This document shows positions 27,568 through 37,002 of a stretch of DNA of 64,000 bases, in pieces. The notes under the pieces are model-generated. The model saw nothing but the letters and a program-made list of their open reading frames with translations. It did no database searches and was not told the origin of the DNA. The translations under genes were made by a program, and so were the position numbers. Positions within the stretch are counted from its first letter, which is position 1. Every line of letters starts with the position of its first letter. This DNA comes from Rhizobiaceae bacterium (GTDB lineage: Bacteria; Pseudomonadota; Alphaproteobacteria; Rhizobiales; Rhizobiaceae). The stretch lies in contig JABABQ010000056.1 of NCBI GenBank assembly GCA_014238155.1, positions 32,652 to 96,651 on the forward strand, in the 5' to 3' direction.

Positions 27568-29139
27568 TCAGTGGCGCCGCAAATAATGCGCGCTGGAGTT
27601 CATCTTTGGCCATCTCCCGCGAAGTTTTGACCAAAGCCGATCGGCAATCAAGACGATCAGAGAGATTGCCGCACCGAGGATTCCAGCTGTGATTGGCGAA
27701 ATGGAAATGGGCAATTGCACCGAAGCGAGCAACAGCAATGTGGTGGCCGTACCGCTGGCGATCGAGATGGACACCGACCATGCTGATATGGACCCCAGCC
27801 AAATGCTGATTACCAGCGGAACGAAGAGGCCGCCGGTTCCAAGCATCAATGCGCTGATAAGCAAACGATCTGTTGGGGGTGTCCAGGAACTTGGCCAGTA
27901 TAGCAAAACGCCTGCCAGAATCAGGATTACCAGTCGGGTCGAGAAGACGGATTGTTCTCCAGGATTAAGATTCCGGAGCCGCCCGGTGGCTCGCGACACA
28001 GAACTCGCTGCGGTAAACAATGTTGCAGCGAGCGCATTAACCGCGGCAAGCAAAATGATGAAATAGGGCAATATGTGAAGGACCGGCTGGGCTTGCAAAA
28101 TGGTTGCCAATTTTGCCGAAGTCGGAGAGGCAACAACCAGTCCAAGCGATAGAGGGAGCGCGCTCAACATCAAAAATACCATTAGTGCCAACCAGCCGAC
28201 AGACTCGATCGCATCGACCGCGCGGCTGTTGGTCGACAATCTTGAAAGTGCGTGGGGAAGCGTGCTGATACCAGCTGCAATGGCCAGAACCGTGACAACG
28301 GGTGCAGCGACGGGGACGGCTTGCATGGAACCAAACAACATGGTGGAAGGAATGAAGTTCAGAACTTCCAGAGACTTGCCATGAAAGTCCATCTGCAGTG
28401 ACTGGCCGAGCATCGGAGCAAAGAAGCCGGTGGCAATTGCTGGAACCAGGGCGCAGATCAACATCCAGATTACCAAAGTGGCGTTGACCAATAAAAGTCC
28501 GGTCCATCCTCCAAACAAACCGGGCAAAACCGACAGCAACAGCACAAACCATGCTGCTTTATCCAATGGAATGCCGGTCTGTACCTGTAGGATATTTTTG
28601 GCAACCTGAAATTCGGCCATTGCCAGTAAACAGAGCATGCCAAATACGGCAATCAGAGCCAGATATCCCGTCACCTGTTGTTGAAATCGCCATGCAAAAA
28701 AACCAGGAAGACTGGATACTCCGGACCTTTGAAAGGCCGAAGAAAACATTCCGGCCTGAAACAAAACTCCCAGAACTAAACCGGTTGCCAACACCATTTT
28801 GTCGGCCAGACTGGACGAAAAAAGTAGCACCAGCATTGCACCGGACAATATGTCTGTGCTGCTGCTGAGACCGGAAGCAAACGAGCCTAGTATACGATTG
28901 GCATAATAGAACTGGGAGCCTGTCATCGTCCTGCTGGCGAAGGAAAGGCCGACAACTACAGCCGCCATCATGAAAAGTATTGCGCCGACGACGATTTCTG
29001 CCGGTAAGCCGAGTCTTTGCAGCAATAGAAACAAAATCAGCGCAGCGACAAATGCAAACAACATTAGCCAGAACACGGTTGTGGCTTTTGCGCGGTGAAA
29101 ACCCCGTACCTCATCAGGAACTCTGCTTCCTAAAGTCAT
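27568..29139 (-). CDS. Sodium:solute symporter (SSS) family transporter, VC_2705-like subfamily
   Basis: The 523-residue protein has about 13 hydrophobic segments and SSS-family landmarks: FYYANRILGSFASGLSSSTDILSGAMLVLL, the SSVSRATGR region and AALLF-type helices. It overlaps by four bases with a small two-span membrane protein upstream. In Vibrio cholerae the VC_2704/VC_2705 small/large symporter pair neighbours the response regulator CrbR, and here a LuxR-type response regulator and an SSS-domain kinase lie next door. Uptake of acetate or another small monocarboxylate is therefore the best guess; it is inference from context. Confidence 0.85.
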   Translation of the reverse strand: MTLGSRVPDEVRGFHRAKATTVFWLMLFAFVAALILFLLLQRLGLPAEIVVGAILFMMAAVVVGLSFASRTMTGSQFYYANRILGSFASGLSSSTDILSGAMLVLLFSSSLADKMVLATGLVLGVLFQAGMFSSAFQRSGVSSLPGFFAWRFQQQVTGYLALIAVFGMLCLLAMAEFQVAKNILQVQTGIPLDKAAWFVLLLSVLPGLFGGWTGLLLVNATLVIWMLICALVPAIATGFFAPMLGQSLQMDFHGKSLEVLNFIPSTMLFGSMQAVPVAAPVVTVLAIAAGISTLPHALSRLSTNSRAVDAIESVGWLALMVFLMLSALPLSLGLVVASPTSAKLATILQAQPVLHILPYFIILLAAVNALAATLFTAASSVSRATGRLRNLNPGEQSVFSTRLVILILAGVLLYWPSSWTPPTDRLLISALMLGTGGLFVPLVISIWLGSISAWSVSISIASGTATTLLLLASVQLPISISPITAGILGAAISLIVLIADRLWSKLRGRWPKMNSSAHYLRRH

Positions 29140-29423
29140 GTCGACCCGCGTCCGCGATTTGCGAGCTCGTCGTCATGGCCAGAAGGGGCTCGAATGTCGA
29201 TGCGTTCCTGCAATCTGGCCAGGCTGGCAATAATTATCACGGCCAGCAGGGGGAAGGCGGTAAATGCCAGCCAACTCAGCGAGTTAAGATTATCAGAACC
29301 GTCAAGGGAGACAATCAACACTGCAATCAGGACGGACAGCAGGGTGCCGGCAGACACAGTGGACAGCATTGCCAGGCGGGTGCGTTGCCACCAGGATAAA
29401 CGCGTCCAAAATTCGATCTGCAT
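29136..29423 (-). CDS. Small two-span membrane protein, candidate small subunit of the symporter
   Basis: The 95-residue protein has two membrane spans (TVSAGTLLSVLIAVLIVSL and WLAFTAFPLLAVIIIASLA) and a polar acidic/basic C-terminus. It overlaps the symporter start by four bases. Position and topology match the small partner proteins (TIGR03647/DUF4212 or DUF485 type) of SSS symporters, but the sequence itself is not clearly similar to either, so the subunit role is inferred. Confidence 0.7.
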   Translation of the reverse strand: MQIEFWTRLSWWQRTRLAMLSTVSAGTLLSVLIAVLIVSLDGSDNLNSLSWLAFTAFPLLAVIIIASLARLQERIDIRAPSGHDDELANRGRGST

Positions 29424-29583
29424 TAAATTCCAAACCTGTCGATGTCAGTCGGCGAGGGTGGTTTGACGCGGTTTATGGAAAAGAGCAAGTCTGTAAGCCA
29501 ATTGTTGGATGGACTTATTCCGCCATATTCCGTACGAAAATGATGGCCATGGGCTGTTGGATGAACAAACACCGAGTGGAAAA
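29424..29583. promoter_or_regulatory. Divergent promoter region between symporter operon and response regulator
   Basis: The 160-base gap between the leftward symporter operon and the rightward response regulator gene must hold both promoters and is the natural place for CrbR-like binding sites. No clear dyad was seen. Confidence 0.35.
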
Positions 29584-30285
29584 ATGCCAGAAGTCATTCA
29601 GGAACCGGTTGCGACTCTGATAATCGTCGATGATCACCCGCTTTTTCGGGGAGCCATGCGGCAGGCATTGAGCGGCGGTTTCGATGCCGGTATGGCAGGT
29701 ATCGGACCAGTGTCGATATTGGAAGCTGGTGACTTTGGCGAGCTGAGATCTCAATTGCTTGAATATCCGGAAATCGATCTTGTGTTGCTTGATTTATCAA
29801 TGCCCGGAGTTAGCGGCTTTTCGGGCTTGATAGCGTTGCGAGCCGAACACGCGACAACTCCGGTCGTGATTGTATCAGCCAATGATGACCCGGCGACGAT
29901 CAGACGGGCACTGGAATTGGGTGCATCCGGATTCGTTCCCAAATCGGCCGGAATTGAAACAATTCGCAAAGCAATATCCAGTGTCCTGCGGGGCGATGTC
30001 TGGAAGCCCGAGGATATTGACCTTGCGAGTGAAAGCGATCCGGAAATTGCTGAAATTTTGGCCAAGTTGTCGACGCTCACACCCCAGCAAACCCGGGTTT
30101 TGGCAATGATTTCACGGGGCCTTTTGAACAAGCAGATCGCCTATGAGCTAAGTGTCTCGGAAGCGACAGTAAAGGCCCATGTTTCGGCGGTGCTGCAGAA
30201 ACTGGATGTGGATAGCCGTACCCAGGCAGTGATTCAGTTATCCAAGCTTGGTGCGGACGCAATATCCAACAACAGCATTGTTTGA
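29584..30285 (+). CDS. LuxR-type response regulator (CrbR/ErdR-like)
   Basis: The 233-residue regulator has an N-terminal receiver domain (TLIIVDDHPLFRGAMRQAL; phosphoacceptor Asp70 in LVLLDLSMPG; Lys in FVPKSAG) and a C-terminal LuxR helix-turn-helix (LTPQQTRVLAMISRGLLNKQIAYELSVSEATVKAHV). The ATG at 29584 (MPEVIQEP) is chosen; an in-frame start 75 bases upstream adds a stretch with no family similarity. It converges on the hybrid kinase gene 12 bases away and is divergent from the symporter operon. In gammaproteobacteria the equivalent pair (CrbS/CrbR, MxtR/ErdR) turns on acetyl-CoA synthetase and acetate use; the same target here is inferred. Confidence 0.88.
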   Translation: MPEVIQEPVATLIIVDDHPLFRGAMRQALSGGFDAGMAGIGPVSILEAGDFGELRSQLLEYPEIDLVLLDLSMPGVSGFSGLIALRAEHATTPVVIVSANDDPATIRRALELGASGFVPKSAGIETIRKAISSVLRGDVWKPEDIDLASESDPEIAEILAKLSTLTPQQTRVLAMISRGLLNKQIAYELSVSEATVKAHVSAVLQKLDVDSRTQAVIQLSKLGADAISNNSIV

Positions 30286-30297
30286 GCAGTCCTTGGT

Positions 30298-33200
30298 TTA
30301 TTCAGCGGCGGTGCGGGAATTGCTGTGTTTAACCAATCTGGTGAGCAAAGCGCGCAAGGCTGCGGGTTTAAGCGGCTTGTTCATCACGGTGATATCGAGA
30401 GTGGTGGCGGTACTGCGAACCGCAGCGCTTCGATCGGCCGTGATGAGTGATGCTGGCAAATCACGATCGGTGGCAGCGCGAACTGCGGCGATGACCTCCA
30501 GTCCATTTTCATGATCGAGGTGATAGTCGGCCAGTATGATGTCGGGATTGAGTGAGGCAATACTGGCCATTACTCCGGCCTTCCCGCTGAACAGGTGAAC
30601 CTGGCAGCCCCAGCGGCCCATCAATGTATTCATTCCATCAAGAATGGTTTCATCATTATCTACACAGATGACCACAAGGTTTGAAACATCGGATTTGGTT
30701 TGCAGGTTATCGGGGTTTTGGTCGGTGCTTGTCTGCTGGGGTACGGCAAGTGGCAGGGTTACTTTGAAGGTCGACCCCTTGCCGGGCTGTGTCTCGACGT
30801 CAACTTCGTGATGCAAGGTTGATGCAAGGCGTTTGACAATCGACAATCCCAAACCAAGTCCCGGTGCTGCCCGTTTGCCCTGTTCGAGCCGGTGGAATTC
30901 GTGAAAAATGGCCTCCCGGTCTTTCGGCTGAATTCCGATGCCGGTGTCCTTGACCTCAACGATCACTTTGTTCCGCTTAACCCGCGCGTCGATGGTCACA
31001 GAACCTGTTTTGGTATATTTGATGGCATTGGATATAAGGTTTTGCAGCAGTCGCCGCAGCAGGCTGTAGTCCGAACGCAGGCTCAGATCGTTGCGATGAA
31101 CCGTCAGTTGTAATCCCTTGGCCTGGGCGATGGGTCGAAATTCGGTTTCGAGGCGATCCAGCAATCTGGACAACGGGAACACAGTGAGATTGGGCGTAAG
31201 CGCACCTGCATCGAGCCGTGAAATTGCCAGGACCGCACCCAATATGTCCTCAACGCTTTCCAGCGCGTTGTCGACATTATCGGCCAGTTGTTGGGATGTG
31301 CTACCGGATAATTCTTCTACCAGACTGGATGTATATAGCCGAGCCGCGTTGAGAGGTTGCAAGATGTCATGGCCAACAGCCGCTATGAATTTTGTTTTAC
31401 CAATATTGGCGGCGTCTGCCGATTCGCGCGCTTTGGCCAGATCGGCATTCAAGCGGGTGAGTTCTTCCGTGCGCTCCTGGACGCGTTTTTCCAACGTTTC
31501 ATTGGCCATGGTGAGGGCCCGGGCCGCTTTGGCTTTTTCGGTAGTGTCGCTCCACGATATTACGAGGCCACCATTGGGCATTGTGTTGGTCTGAGTTTCA
31601 ATGATCCGGCCGGAGGTCGCGAGCGTTATCTGCGAAGTCGTATCGGTTTCCAGCAAGTGCTTGATGAAATTCCCGGGATCGGCCGGCTCGCCTTTCAACT
31701 TTATTGAGATAGCGTCACACAATGTCGATAGGGGCGTGCCGACCTGGCCCAGTTCGGTTGGCAAGTCCAGCAATTGGCGAAATTGCCGGTTCCAACTTGA
31801 CAGTTGAAATTCTGCGTCAAATACACTGATGCCTTGTTCAACCTGATCAAGTGCCGTTTGAAGCAGGTCCCTGTTGTATTGCAGCGCCTCAGAAGCATCT
31901 CCCAGCAGACGAATTGTGGATTCCTCGGAAGGGTCGTGCTTTTGCAAAAGCAGCGACATCACCAGGCGGGATGAGGCTGCGCCAACCGCACTTGCCAGCA
32001 ACTGCTCAGCATGGGCGATCAGACCTTCATCGGCGAGTTCACGGTTGCTGATCTCCCCGCCACGATGGTCGAAATAGGAATCAAAAGCTCGTTTCGTCCT
32101 ATCGCGTCCAAGATAGCTGCCAACTGAATGTTTTAGCTCTGCGATCGTTACCGTTCTGCCATCGTGTTCTGGCAGTGTGTGTGCCATTTTCCCGCGCATG
32201 GAAAAAATTCCGGCCTGCATGCGTTCGATCGTCAGAGGTTTGCGAACGTAGCTGACCAGGACCAGAGCCAAAGTATTGGCGAGCAGGCTAAATATCACAC
32301 CATGATTGAGCGGTTCTGCCTGCAAACCGAACAGGGCCTGAGGGCGCAACCAGGTTAAACCGAGTGGTCCGTCAGTCAGCAGTGGCGCATCGGTTCCAAT
32401 AATTGTCGGCAGGAATAAAGTGTAAAACCAGGTGCCAAACCCAACGCCCATGCCCCACAGAGCTCCAAGAGACGTAGGCCGTCGCCAGAATAATCCAATA
32501 AAAAATGCCGGTGCAAACTGGGCAAGTGCTGCAAATGACAAGAGGCCAATTGACGCCAGTGCTGCTGAATTGCCAACCGCCTGAAAATAGGCATAGGCCA
32601 GACCCAATATGACAAAAATCGCGGTGCGCCGAATTATCAGCAGATTGTCGGACATGTCTGTGCGCAACCCGATTCCAGCACTGCGGCCTCTGCCTTCCAA
32701 TCGCAGGAAGAGTGGCAGAACCAGGTTGTTGGATATCATGATTGCCAGTGCCACGCAGGCAACGATGACCATCGCTGTTGCGGCTGATAGTCCTCCAACG
32801 AATACCAGAAACGAGATCGACCAGGCGTCATTTTCCAATGGCAGTGCCAAAACATAGGTGTCGGCGTCGACGCTGGACCCGAAGGTCAGCATCCCAGCAA
32901 TAGCCACGGGTATGACGAATAAATTGATCAGCACCAGATACAGCGGGAACATCCAACGGGCAGTGCGCAACTCCTTGGTAGAATGATTTTCGACGATACC
33001 AACGTGAAACTGGCGCGGCAGCAGAACGAAGGCGCCGAAACTGAGCAAAGTGTAGATCAAAAAGCGTGAAGGATGGATGCCCCCAAAAAACGTGTTCGAT
33101 ACGAATTGTGATTCCTGCGCTTGTGCGATCAGGTCACCGATTCCTCCAAACAGATAAAATGTGGCATACAGGCCAACCGCCAGGAATGCCACCAGCTTGA

Positions 33201-33816
33201 CGATGGACTCTGTTGCCACCGCCAACATCAGACCGTCATGATGTTCGGTGGCGTCTGTGTTGCGAGTGCCGAACAGAATTGCAAACAGGGCCAGCAGCAC
33301 CGACACGAAGAATGAAGTGTCAACTGGTGCGCCACCTGGACCCAATACGCTGGGCTCAGCACGCGCGATCATCGTATCAACCGTGGTTGAAATCGCTTTC
33401 AATTGCAGGGCGATATAGGGAACTGTGCCCAGTACGGCTATGACAGCAGCGAATGCACCGACGGAAGCGCTCTTTCCGTATCGAGAGGCAATGAAATCGG
33501 CGATTGAGGTAATGCGTTCGCGCTTGGCTACACTGACAACATGTGAAAACAGCGGATAGCCAAGAGTAATCATCAACACTGGGCCAAGATAGATGGCCAG
33601 GAAGTCGAGACCGGATTTTGACGCCAGTCCGACCGAACCGAAAAACGTCCAGGAAGTACAATAGATTGCCAGCGAAAGCGCATATATTGCAGAGCGTGAG
33701 GAACCGGTTCGCTGGCTGCGGGCACGCCCGGCCAGATGGCGGTCGCCATAGCTGGCAACCACAAACAAAAACAGAAGATATGCTATGGCGGCAAGTACGA
33801 TGACCCAGCCCTGCAT
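30298..33816 (-). CDS. Hybrid histidine kinase with sodium:solute-symporter sensor module (CrbS/MxtR-like)
   Basis: The 1172-residue membrane kinase combines a 13-span SSS-like N-terminal module (about 1-520; ALSLAIYCTSWTFFGSVGLAS is the usual opening), a linker with coiled coil, a PAS-like domain (about 660-770; QVEQGISVFDAEFQLSSWN), HisKA with phosphoacceptor His816 (AAVGHDILQPL), HATPase_c (about 905-1020; NLISNAIKYT, DTGIGI, GLGLGLSI) and a C-terminal receiver with Asp1097 (IILADYHLD). The whole order matches CrbS, MxtR and CbrA-type kinases. It probably senses or transports a substrate through the symporter module and signals to the neighbouring LuxR-type regulator, but phosphotransfer between them is not shown. 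Confidence 0.92.
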   Translation of the reverse strand: MQGWVIVLAAIAYLLFLFVVASYGDRHLAGRARSQRTGSSRSAIYALSLAIYCTSWTFFGSVGLASKSGLDFLAIYLGPVLMITLGYPLFSHVVSVAKRERITSIADFIASRYGKSASVGAFAAVIAVLGTVPYIALQLKAISTTVDTMIARAEPSVLGPGGAPVDTSFFVSVLLALFAILFGTRNTDATEHHDGLMLAVATESIVKLVAFLAVGLYATFYLFGGIGDLIAQAQESQFVSNTFFGGIHPSRFLIYTLLSFGAFVLLPRQFHVGIVENHSTKELRTARWMFPLYLVLINLFVIPVAIAGMLTFGSSVDADTYVLALPLENDAWSISFLVFVGGLSAATAMVIVACVALAIMISNNLVLPLFLRLEGRGRSAGIGLRTDMSDNLLIIRRTAIFVILGLAYAYFQAVGNSAALASIGLLSFAALAQFAPAFFIGLFWRRPTSLGALWGMGVGFGTWFYTLFLPTIIGTDAPLLTDGPLGLTWLRPQALFGLQAEPLNHGVIFSLLANTLALVLVSYVRKPLTIERMQAGIFSMRGKMAHTLPEHDGRTVTIAELKHSVGSYLGRDRTKRAFDSYFDHRGGEISNRELADEGLIAHAEQLLASAVGAASSRLVMSLLLQKHDPSEESTIRLLGDASEALQYNRDLLQTALDQVEQGISVFDAEFQLSSWNRQFRQLLDLPTELGQVGTPLSTLCDAISIKLKGEPADPGNFIKHLLETDTTSQITLATSGRIIETQTNTMPNGGLVISWSDTTEKAKAARALTMANETLEKRVQERTEELTRLNADLAKARESADAANIGKTKFIAAVGHDILQPLNAARLYTSSLVEELSGSTSQQLADNVDNALESVEDILGAVLAISRLDAGALTPNLTVFPLSRLLDRLETEFRPIAQAKGLQLTVHRNDLSLRSDYSLLRRLLQNLISNAIKYTKTGSVTIDARVKRNKVIVEVKDTGIGIQPKDREAIFHEFHRLEQGKRAAPGLGLGLSIVKRLASTLHHEVDVETQPGKGSTFKVTLPLAVPQQTSTDQNPDNLQTKSDVSNLVVICVDNDETILDGMNTLMGRWGCQVHLFSGKAGVMASIASLNPDIILADYHLDHENGLEVIAAVRAATDRDLPASLITADRSAAVRSTATTLDITVMNKPLKPAALRALLTRLVKHSNSRTAAE

Positions 33817-34059
33817 GACTTCCTCCCATCAGCGGTTCCCTGGCAAATTTTCAACACAATGATTCGACGCTGTCCAGCACTCCCTTAGCAGCAGAGGGCC
33901 CCGGTTCGAAAATTTGCATTACGTAAGGTAAAGCCTATACTAGGAACGGCCGATGGCAGTGGCTATAACTGGTTTCGATTCGTCACCGGGCGTATCAGTT
34001 GGACAATCGGCAATTTATGGGATCAAAACCGATCCCGGTAATACAATAAGGGGAGTGAT
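33817..34059. promoter_or_regulatory. Divergent region upstream of the hybrid kinase and mscL
   Basis: The 243-base gap holds promoters of both genes. It contains a 10-base inverted repeat, GCAAATTTTC at 33843-33852 and GAAAATTTGC at 33908-33917, separated by 55 bases, close to the kinase start. An MscL ribosome-binding site (GGGGAG) is visible at 34050-34055. Confidence 0.45.
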
Positions 34060-34485
34060 ATGCTCAACGAATTTAAGGAGTTTATTGCCAAGGGCAATGT
34101 GATGGATCTGGCCGTGGGGGTCATTATTGGAGGGGCATTTGCGCTGATAACCAAATCATTGGTTGGCGATATCATCATGCCGATCGTTGGAGCGATTTTT
34201 GGGGGTTTGGATTTTTCAAACTATTTCGCACCCTTGTCTTCGGATGTAACGGCAACCGTTCTGGAAGAAGCGAGAAAGCAAGGTGCTGTTCTGGCCTACG
34301 GCAGCTTCATTACCGTGATTATCAACTTCGTCATCATCGCATTTATCATTTTCATGTTGGTGCGCTATGTGAACAAGGTGAAGGCCGATATGGAAAAGCA
34401 AGAGGAAGAGGCCCCGGCTGCTCCGGCAGCGCCTGCTGAAGATATTGTGCTGTTAACCGAAATCCGTGACGCACTCAAAAAATAG
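34060..34485 (+). CDS. mscL: Large-conductance mechanosensitive channel
   Basis: MscL forms a homopentameric inner-membrane pore that opens under membrane tension and saves cells from hypo-osmotic shock. The 141 residues begin [27 protein letters not shown], with the gate-lining first helix, and include a second span ([23 protein letters not shown]) and an Ala/Pro/Glu-rich linker before the C-terminal helix [12 protein letters not shown]. Length and order are normal. A good ribosome-binding site precedes the ATG and a strong terminator follows. Confidence 0.98.
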   Translation: MLNEFKEFIAKGNVMDLAVGVIIGGAFALITKSLVGDIIMPIVGAIFGGLDFSNYFAPLSSDVTATVLEEARKQGAVLAYGSFITVIINFVIIAFIIFMLVRYVNKVKADMEKQEEEAPAAPAAPAEDIVLLTEIRDALKK

Positions 34486-34545
34486 CGGCCTCACTGCAGA
34501 TCTGCTGAGTTGAAAATTTGTCAGTGTCTGTATTTTCGGACGATG

Positions 34546-34578
34546 AGCCCCGCAGAATTCTGCGGGGTTCAAATTTTT
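34546..34578 (+). terminator. Intrinsic terminator after mscL
   Basis: CCCCGCAGAATTCTGCGGGG at 34548-34567 is a perfect 20-base dyad that folds into a hairpin and is followed by TTCAAATTTTT. On the other strand it could also serve the convergent VOC gene, though the T-run on that side is poor. Confidence 0.8.
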
Positions 34579-34610
34579 GGATGGGTGGTATCGTTGGGCC
34601 GACGGCGTGC

Positions 34611-35069
34611 TTACCTGCTCGGTGTGGCACCGCTGGGATCATAAGCCACGAGTTCGACCGTATTGCCTTCCGGATCTTTTGTGAAAATACCACGCCAGCC
34701 GATCCAGGCGAACTCTTCCACGTGAAATTCGATCCCTTTGCTGGCATAAAAGTCCATCACATTTTGCTGCTCCTCAAACGGAAGACTTAGGGCGATGTGG
34801 TGGAGGGAAGACCTGTTTCCGGTTTCAGGTGCCAATGAAGACTGTTCGTGCATGGCCGGGTTGCCGGCGCTGTGGTGAAACAGAGCCAGAACACTGGTGT
34901 GCCCGCCAAACCCTTCAGCAATCTTGAAAAAGGTGATGGTGTCCCGATGTCCACCGGAAAGAATTTCCAGGCCGATTATGTCTCGATAGAAAGCGACCAT
35001 CGGGTCCATATCCGAACATCGAATCGCTATCTCGCCTAAAGCCCGGACTTTAAATGCACGTTGAGTCAT
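34611..35069 (-). CDS. VOC (glyoxalase/dioxygenase fold) family protein
   Basis: The 152-residue protein is a single vicinal-oxygen-chelate unit: EIAIRCSDMDPMVAFYRDIIGLEIL at the start, a central HHIALSLPFEEQQNVMDFY half and the C-terminal IFTKDPEGNTVELVAYDP. Candidate metal ligands are His in HHIAL and Glu in NTVELV. Such proteins may be lyases, isomerases or dioxygenases, and the substrate is not predictable. It is a solitary gene. Confidence 0.85.
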   Translation of the reverse strand: MTQRAFKVRALGEIAIRCSDMDPMVAFYRDIIGLEILSGGHRDTITFFKIAEGFGGHTSVLALFHHSAGNPAMHEQSSLAPETGNRSSLHHIALSLPFEEQQNVMDFYASKGIEFHVEEFAWIGWRGIFTKDPEGNTVELVAYDPSGATPSR

Positions 35070-35126
35070 TGAAACTGATTAGCTCAGAATCGATGTCGGC
35101 TCCAGACCAAATTTTGTTCTCTTGAT

Positions 35127-35154
35127 TAGCTCCATTTAAACGCGAACGGCTCTA
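35127..35154 (-). repeat. Short dispersed repeat, copy 2
   Basis: Reading on the minus strand from 35154: TAGAGCCGTTCGCGTTTAAA then TGGAGCTA. It differs at only two of 26 positions from copy 1 at 22825-22852, and in both copies the leading TAG is the stop codon of the gene before it. Confidence 0.65.
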
Positions 35155-35400
35155 GCAGTCGTCAATATAGGTTCTTCCGCGATTATCGCGGTACCGGCAT
35201 TTGCCATCTTCAGCGGCACGGCCGATCAGGGCTCCAGCCAGACCACCTGCGGCGGCTCCAACGGCAGCACCAGAGGGGGTTCCTGTTGCGATTGCACCCG
35301 CGGCAGCTCCAACACCTGCGCCGACCGCAGCTCCACGCTGTGTGGCGTTGCAGGCGGTCAGGAACAGCAGGGCCGTAACGGCGATGAGAGTAACACGCAT
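35152..35400 (-). CDS. Glycine-zipper lipoprotein, small
   Basis: The 82-residue protein has a lipoprotein signal (MRVTLIAVTALLFLTAC, Cys17 the lipidation site) and a glycine-zipper region with alternating Gly/Ala (AAVGAGVGAAAGAIATG, then AAVGAAAGGLAGALIG), ending in a Cys-containing tail (KCRYRDNRGRTYIDDC). A Shine-Dalgarno (GAGG) precedes the ATG at 35398-35400; an eight-codon upstream extension would spoil the signal peptide. Such proteins resemble the OmpA-less SlyB/Rick-17kDa-type envelope lipoproteins, often stress-related. Function unknown. Confidence 0.85.
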   Translation of the reverse strand: MRVTLIAVTALLFLTACNATQRGAAVGAGVGAAAGAIATGTPSGAAVGAAAGGLAGALIGRAAEDGKCRYRDNRGRTYIDDC

Positions 35401-35491
35401 GATTTCCTCGCGAGGTGCGGCCAAATTGACCGTTGAATTGCATCTGCCGACAACGTTTCAACCAAATCCGACACAAAAAAGGCCGGCGAAT

Positions 35492-36976
35492 TCACGTATT
35501 GTTGGTGATTGAAACAGTTTTGTTCCAGCGCGTGATCAGGTCGGCCAACTCAATTGAATTGGCGGCAACGCTGAAAATATAACGATCGGGTCGCACAAGC
35601 ACGGCAATGACGTTTAACTCGGCCAGATATTGCCGGGCGGAACTTTCTGTATTTGCGTCAATAATTGTCCCGTCAAAAGAAGGAATATCGGGAGTCAATT
35701 CCGATGAATCTATGATCAATCCGGGCGACAGGCCCAGCAGGTCATCCATTTTTGTGTCCCTGGACAACAGCAATTGTTTGGACAGTCGACCGGAGTGCTC
35801 ATCGCCGTCGAAACCGATTCCCGGGCCCAGTGGCGGCGCAATACTTTCAAGGCGGGTCGTCCCGTCGTCTTGTGGGAAGGCTGCCGCCAACGCCTCTTGT
35901 GTCTTGCTGGCATTGATCAGCCCACCCAGTCGCATTGACATTTGAACATATTGTTCAGCGTGGGGGCGTCGTTCGCTGGCATAGCTCTCCAGCAGCTGCG
36001 GATCTGCTCCATGCTTGATGCAGGCAGCGAGTTTCCAGGCCAAATTGGCGGCATCCCGAATGCCAGCACACATGCCTTGCCCCATAAAGGGCGGCATTTG
36101 ATGGGCTGCATCGCCGGCCAGGAATAAACGCCCCGAGGACCAGGTTTTGGCCACTCTTGATCGAAATTCGTAAACGGCATTGCGCTCCAGCTCAGCATCA
36201 TCTGGTGAAATCCAGGCGCTGAGCAATTGCCAGATCGTGCCAGCGTCTGACAGATCCAATGCCATATCCCATTCTTTGAGTGCGATTTCCCACCGTCGTC
36301 GGTCGCCAGGACCGCGAACATAGGTGGCGGATCGCTCAGCATCACAATGCTGGATTGAATGATCACCCAGATCCGGTCTGGGCCTTGTCAAAATCACGTC
36401 AACGACAAGCCACTTTTCCCGAAAACCGAAATCCTGCATGGGGTCATCGATCAGTGCTCTTACCGTTGAGCGGGCTCCGTCACATCCGATGACAAAATCT
36501 GCATTGGTCGATACCAATTGTTCACCGATAATGTCCTCCACCTGGAGGGTTGCGTGATCACTGTGGGTGCTGACCGACAATACGCTGTGGCTGCAATAAG
36601 TATCGACATTGGGAAGCGAGAAGATCGATTTTCGTAAAATTGTTTCCAGATCAGGCTGATGAAAACGGTAGCTGGTGTTCCAGCCTTGTGAACTCATTTC
36701 TGGCGGTCGCGGCCAGTCCATCAATAGATTGCCGCTCGAATCAACAAACCTCATCCCCGGATTGATGCGCACGGTTTTCAGCAATTGTTCGGTGATGCCG
36801 GCTGATTGAAAGATGCGCATAACTTCATCGTCAAAATGAACGGCTCTGGGTAGTTTATAGATATCGGCTTCACGATCAAAAACGACAACGCTGAGTCCAT
36901 ACTGGCCCAATAGGTTAGCCAGTGTGGCTCCGGTTGGACCATATCCGATTATGGCAACGTCGTAGTTTGACTGCAT
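35492..36976 (-). CDS. FAD-dependent aromatic hydroxylase, MhpA-like
   Basis: This group A flavin monooxygenase hydroxylates an aromatic ring using NAD(P)H and O2. The 494-residue protein has the three family motifs: GYGPTGATLANLLG (GxGxxG, residues 11-24), GCDGARSTVR (the DG motif) and LFLAGDAAHQMPPFMGQGMC (the GD motif). It resembles MhpA (3-hydroxyphenylpropionate hydroxylase) and related enzymes such as NicC. It is the last gene of the long catabolic operon, 26 bases after the extradiol dioxygenase, which fits hydroxylation before ring cleavage. The substrate is unknown. Confidence 0.88.
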   Translation of the reverse strand: MQSNYDVAIIGYGPTGATLANLLGQYGLSVVVFDREADIYKLPRAVHFDDEVMRIFQSAGITEQLLKTVRINPGMRFVDSSGNLLMDWPRPPEMSSQGWNTSYRFHQPDLETILRKSIFSLPNVDTYCSHSVLSVSTHSDHATLQVEDIIGEQLVSTNADFVIGCDGARSTVRALIDDPMQDFGFREKWLVVDVILTRPRPDLGDHSIQHCDAERSATYVRGPGDRRRWEIALKEWDMALDLSDAGTIWQLLSAWISPDDAELERNAVYEFRSRVAKTWSSGRLFLAGDAAHQMPPFMGQGMCAGIRDAANLAWKLAACIKHGADPQLLESYASERRPHAEQYVQMSMRLGGLINASKTQEALAAAFPQDDGTTRLESIAPPLGPGIGFDGDEHSGRLSKQLLLSRDTKMDDLLGLSPGLIIDSSELTPDIPSFDGTIIDANTESSARQYLAELNVIAVLVRPDRYIFSVAANSIELADLITRWNKTVSITNNT

Positions 36977-37002
36977 CCTGGCTAATCCTCTTAAACGAAC
37001 AT

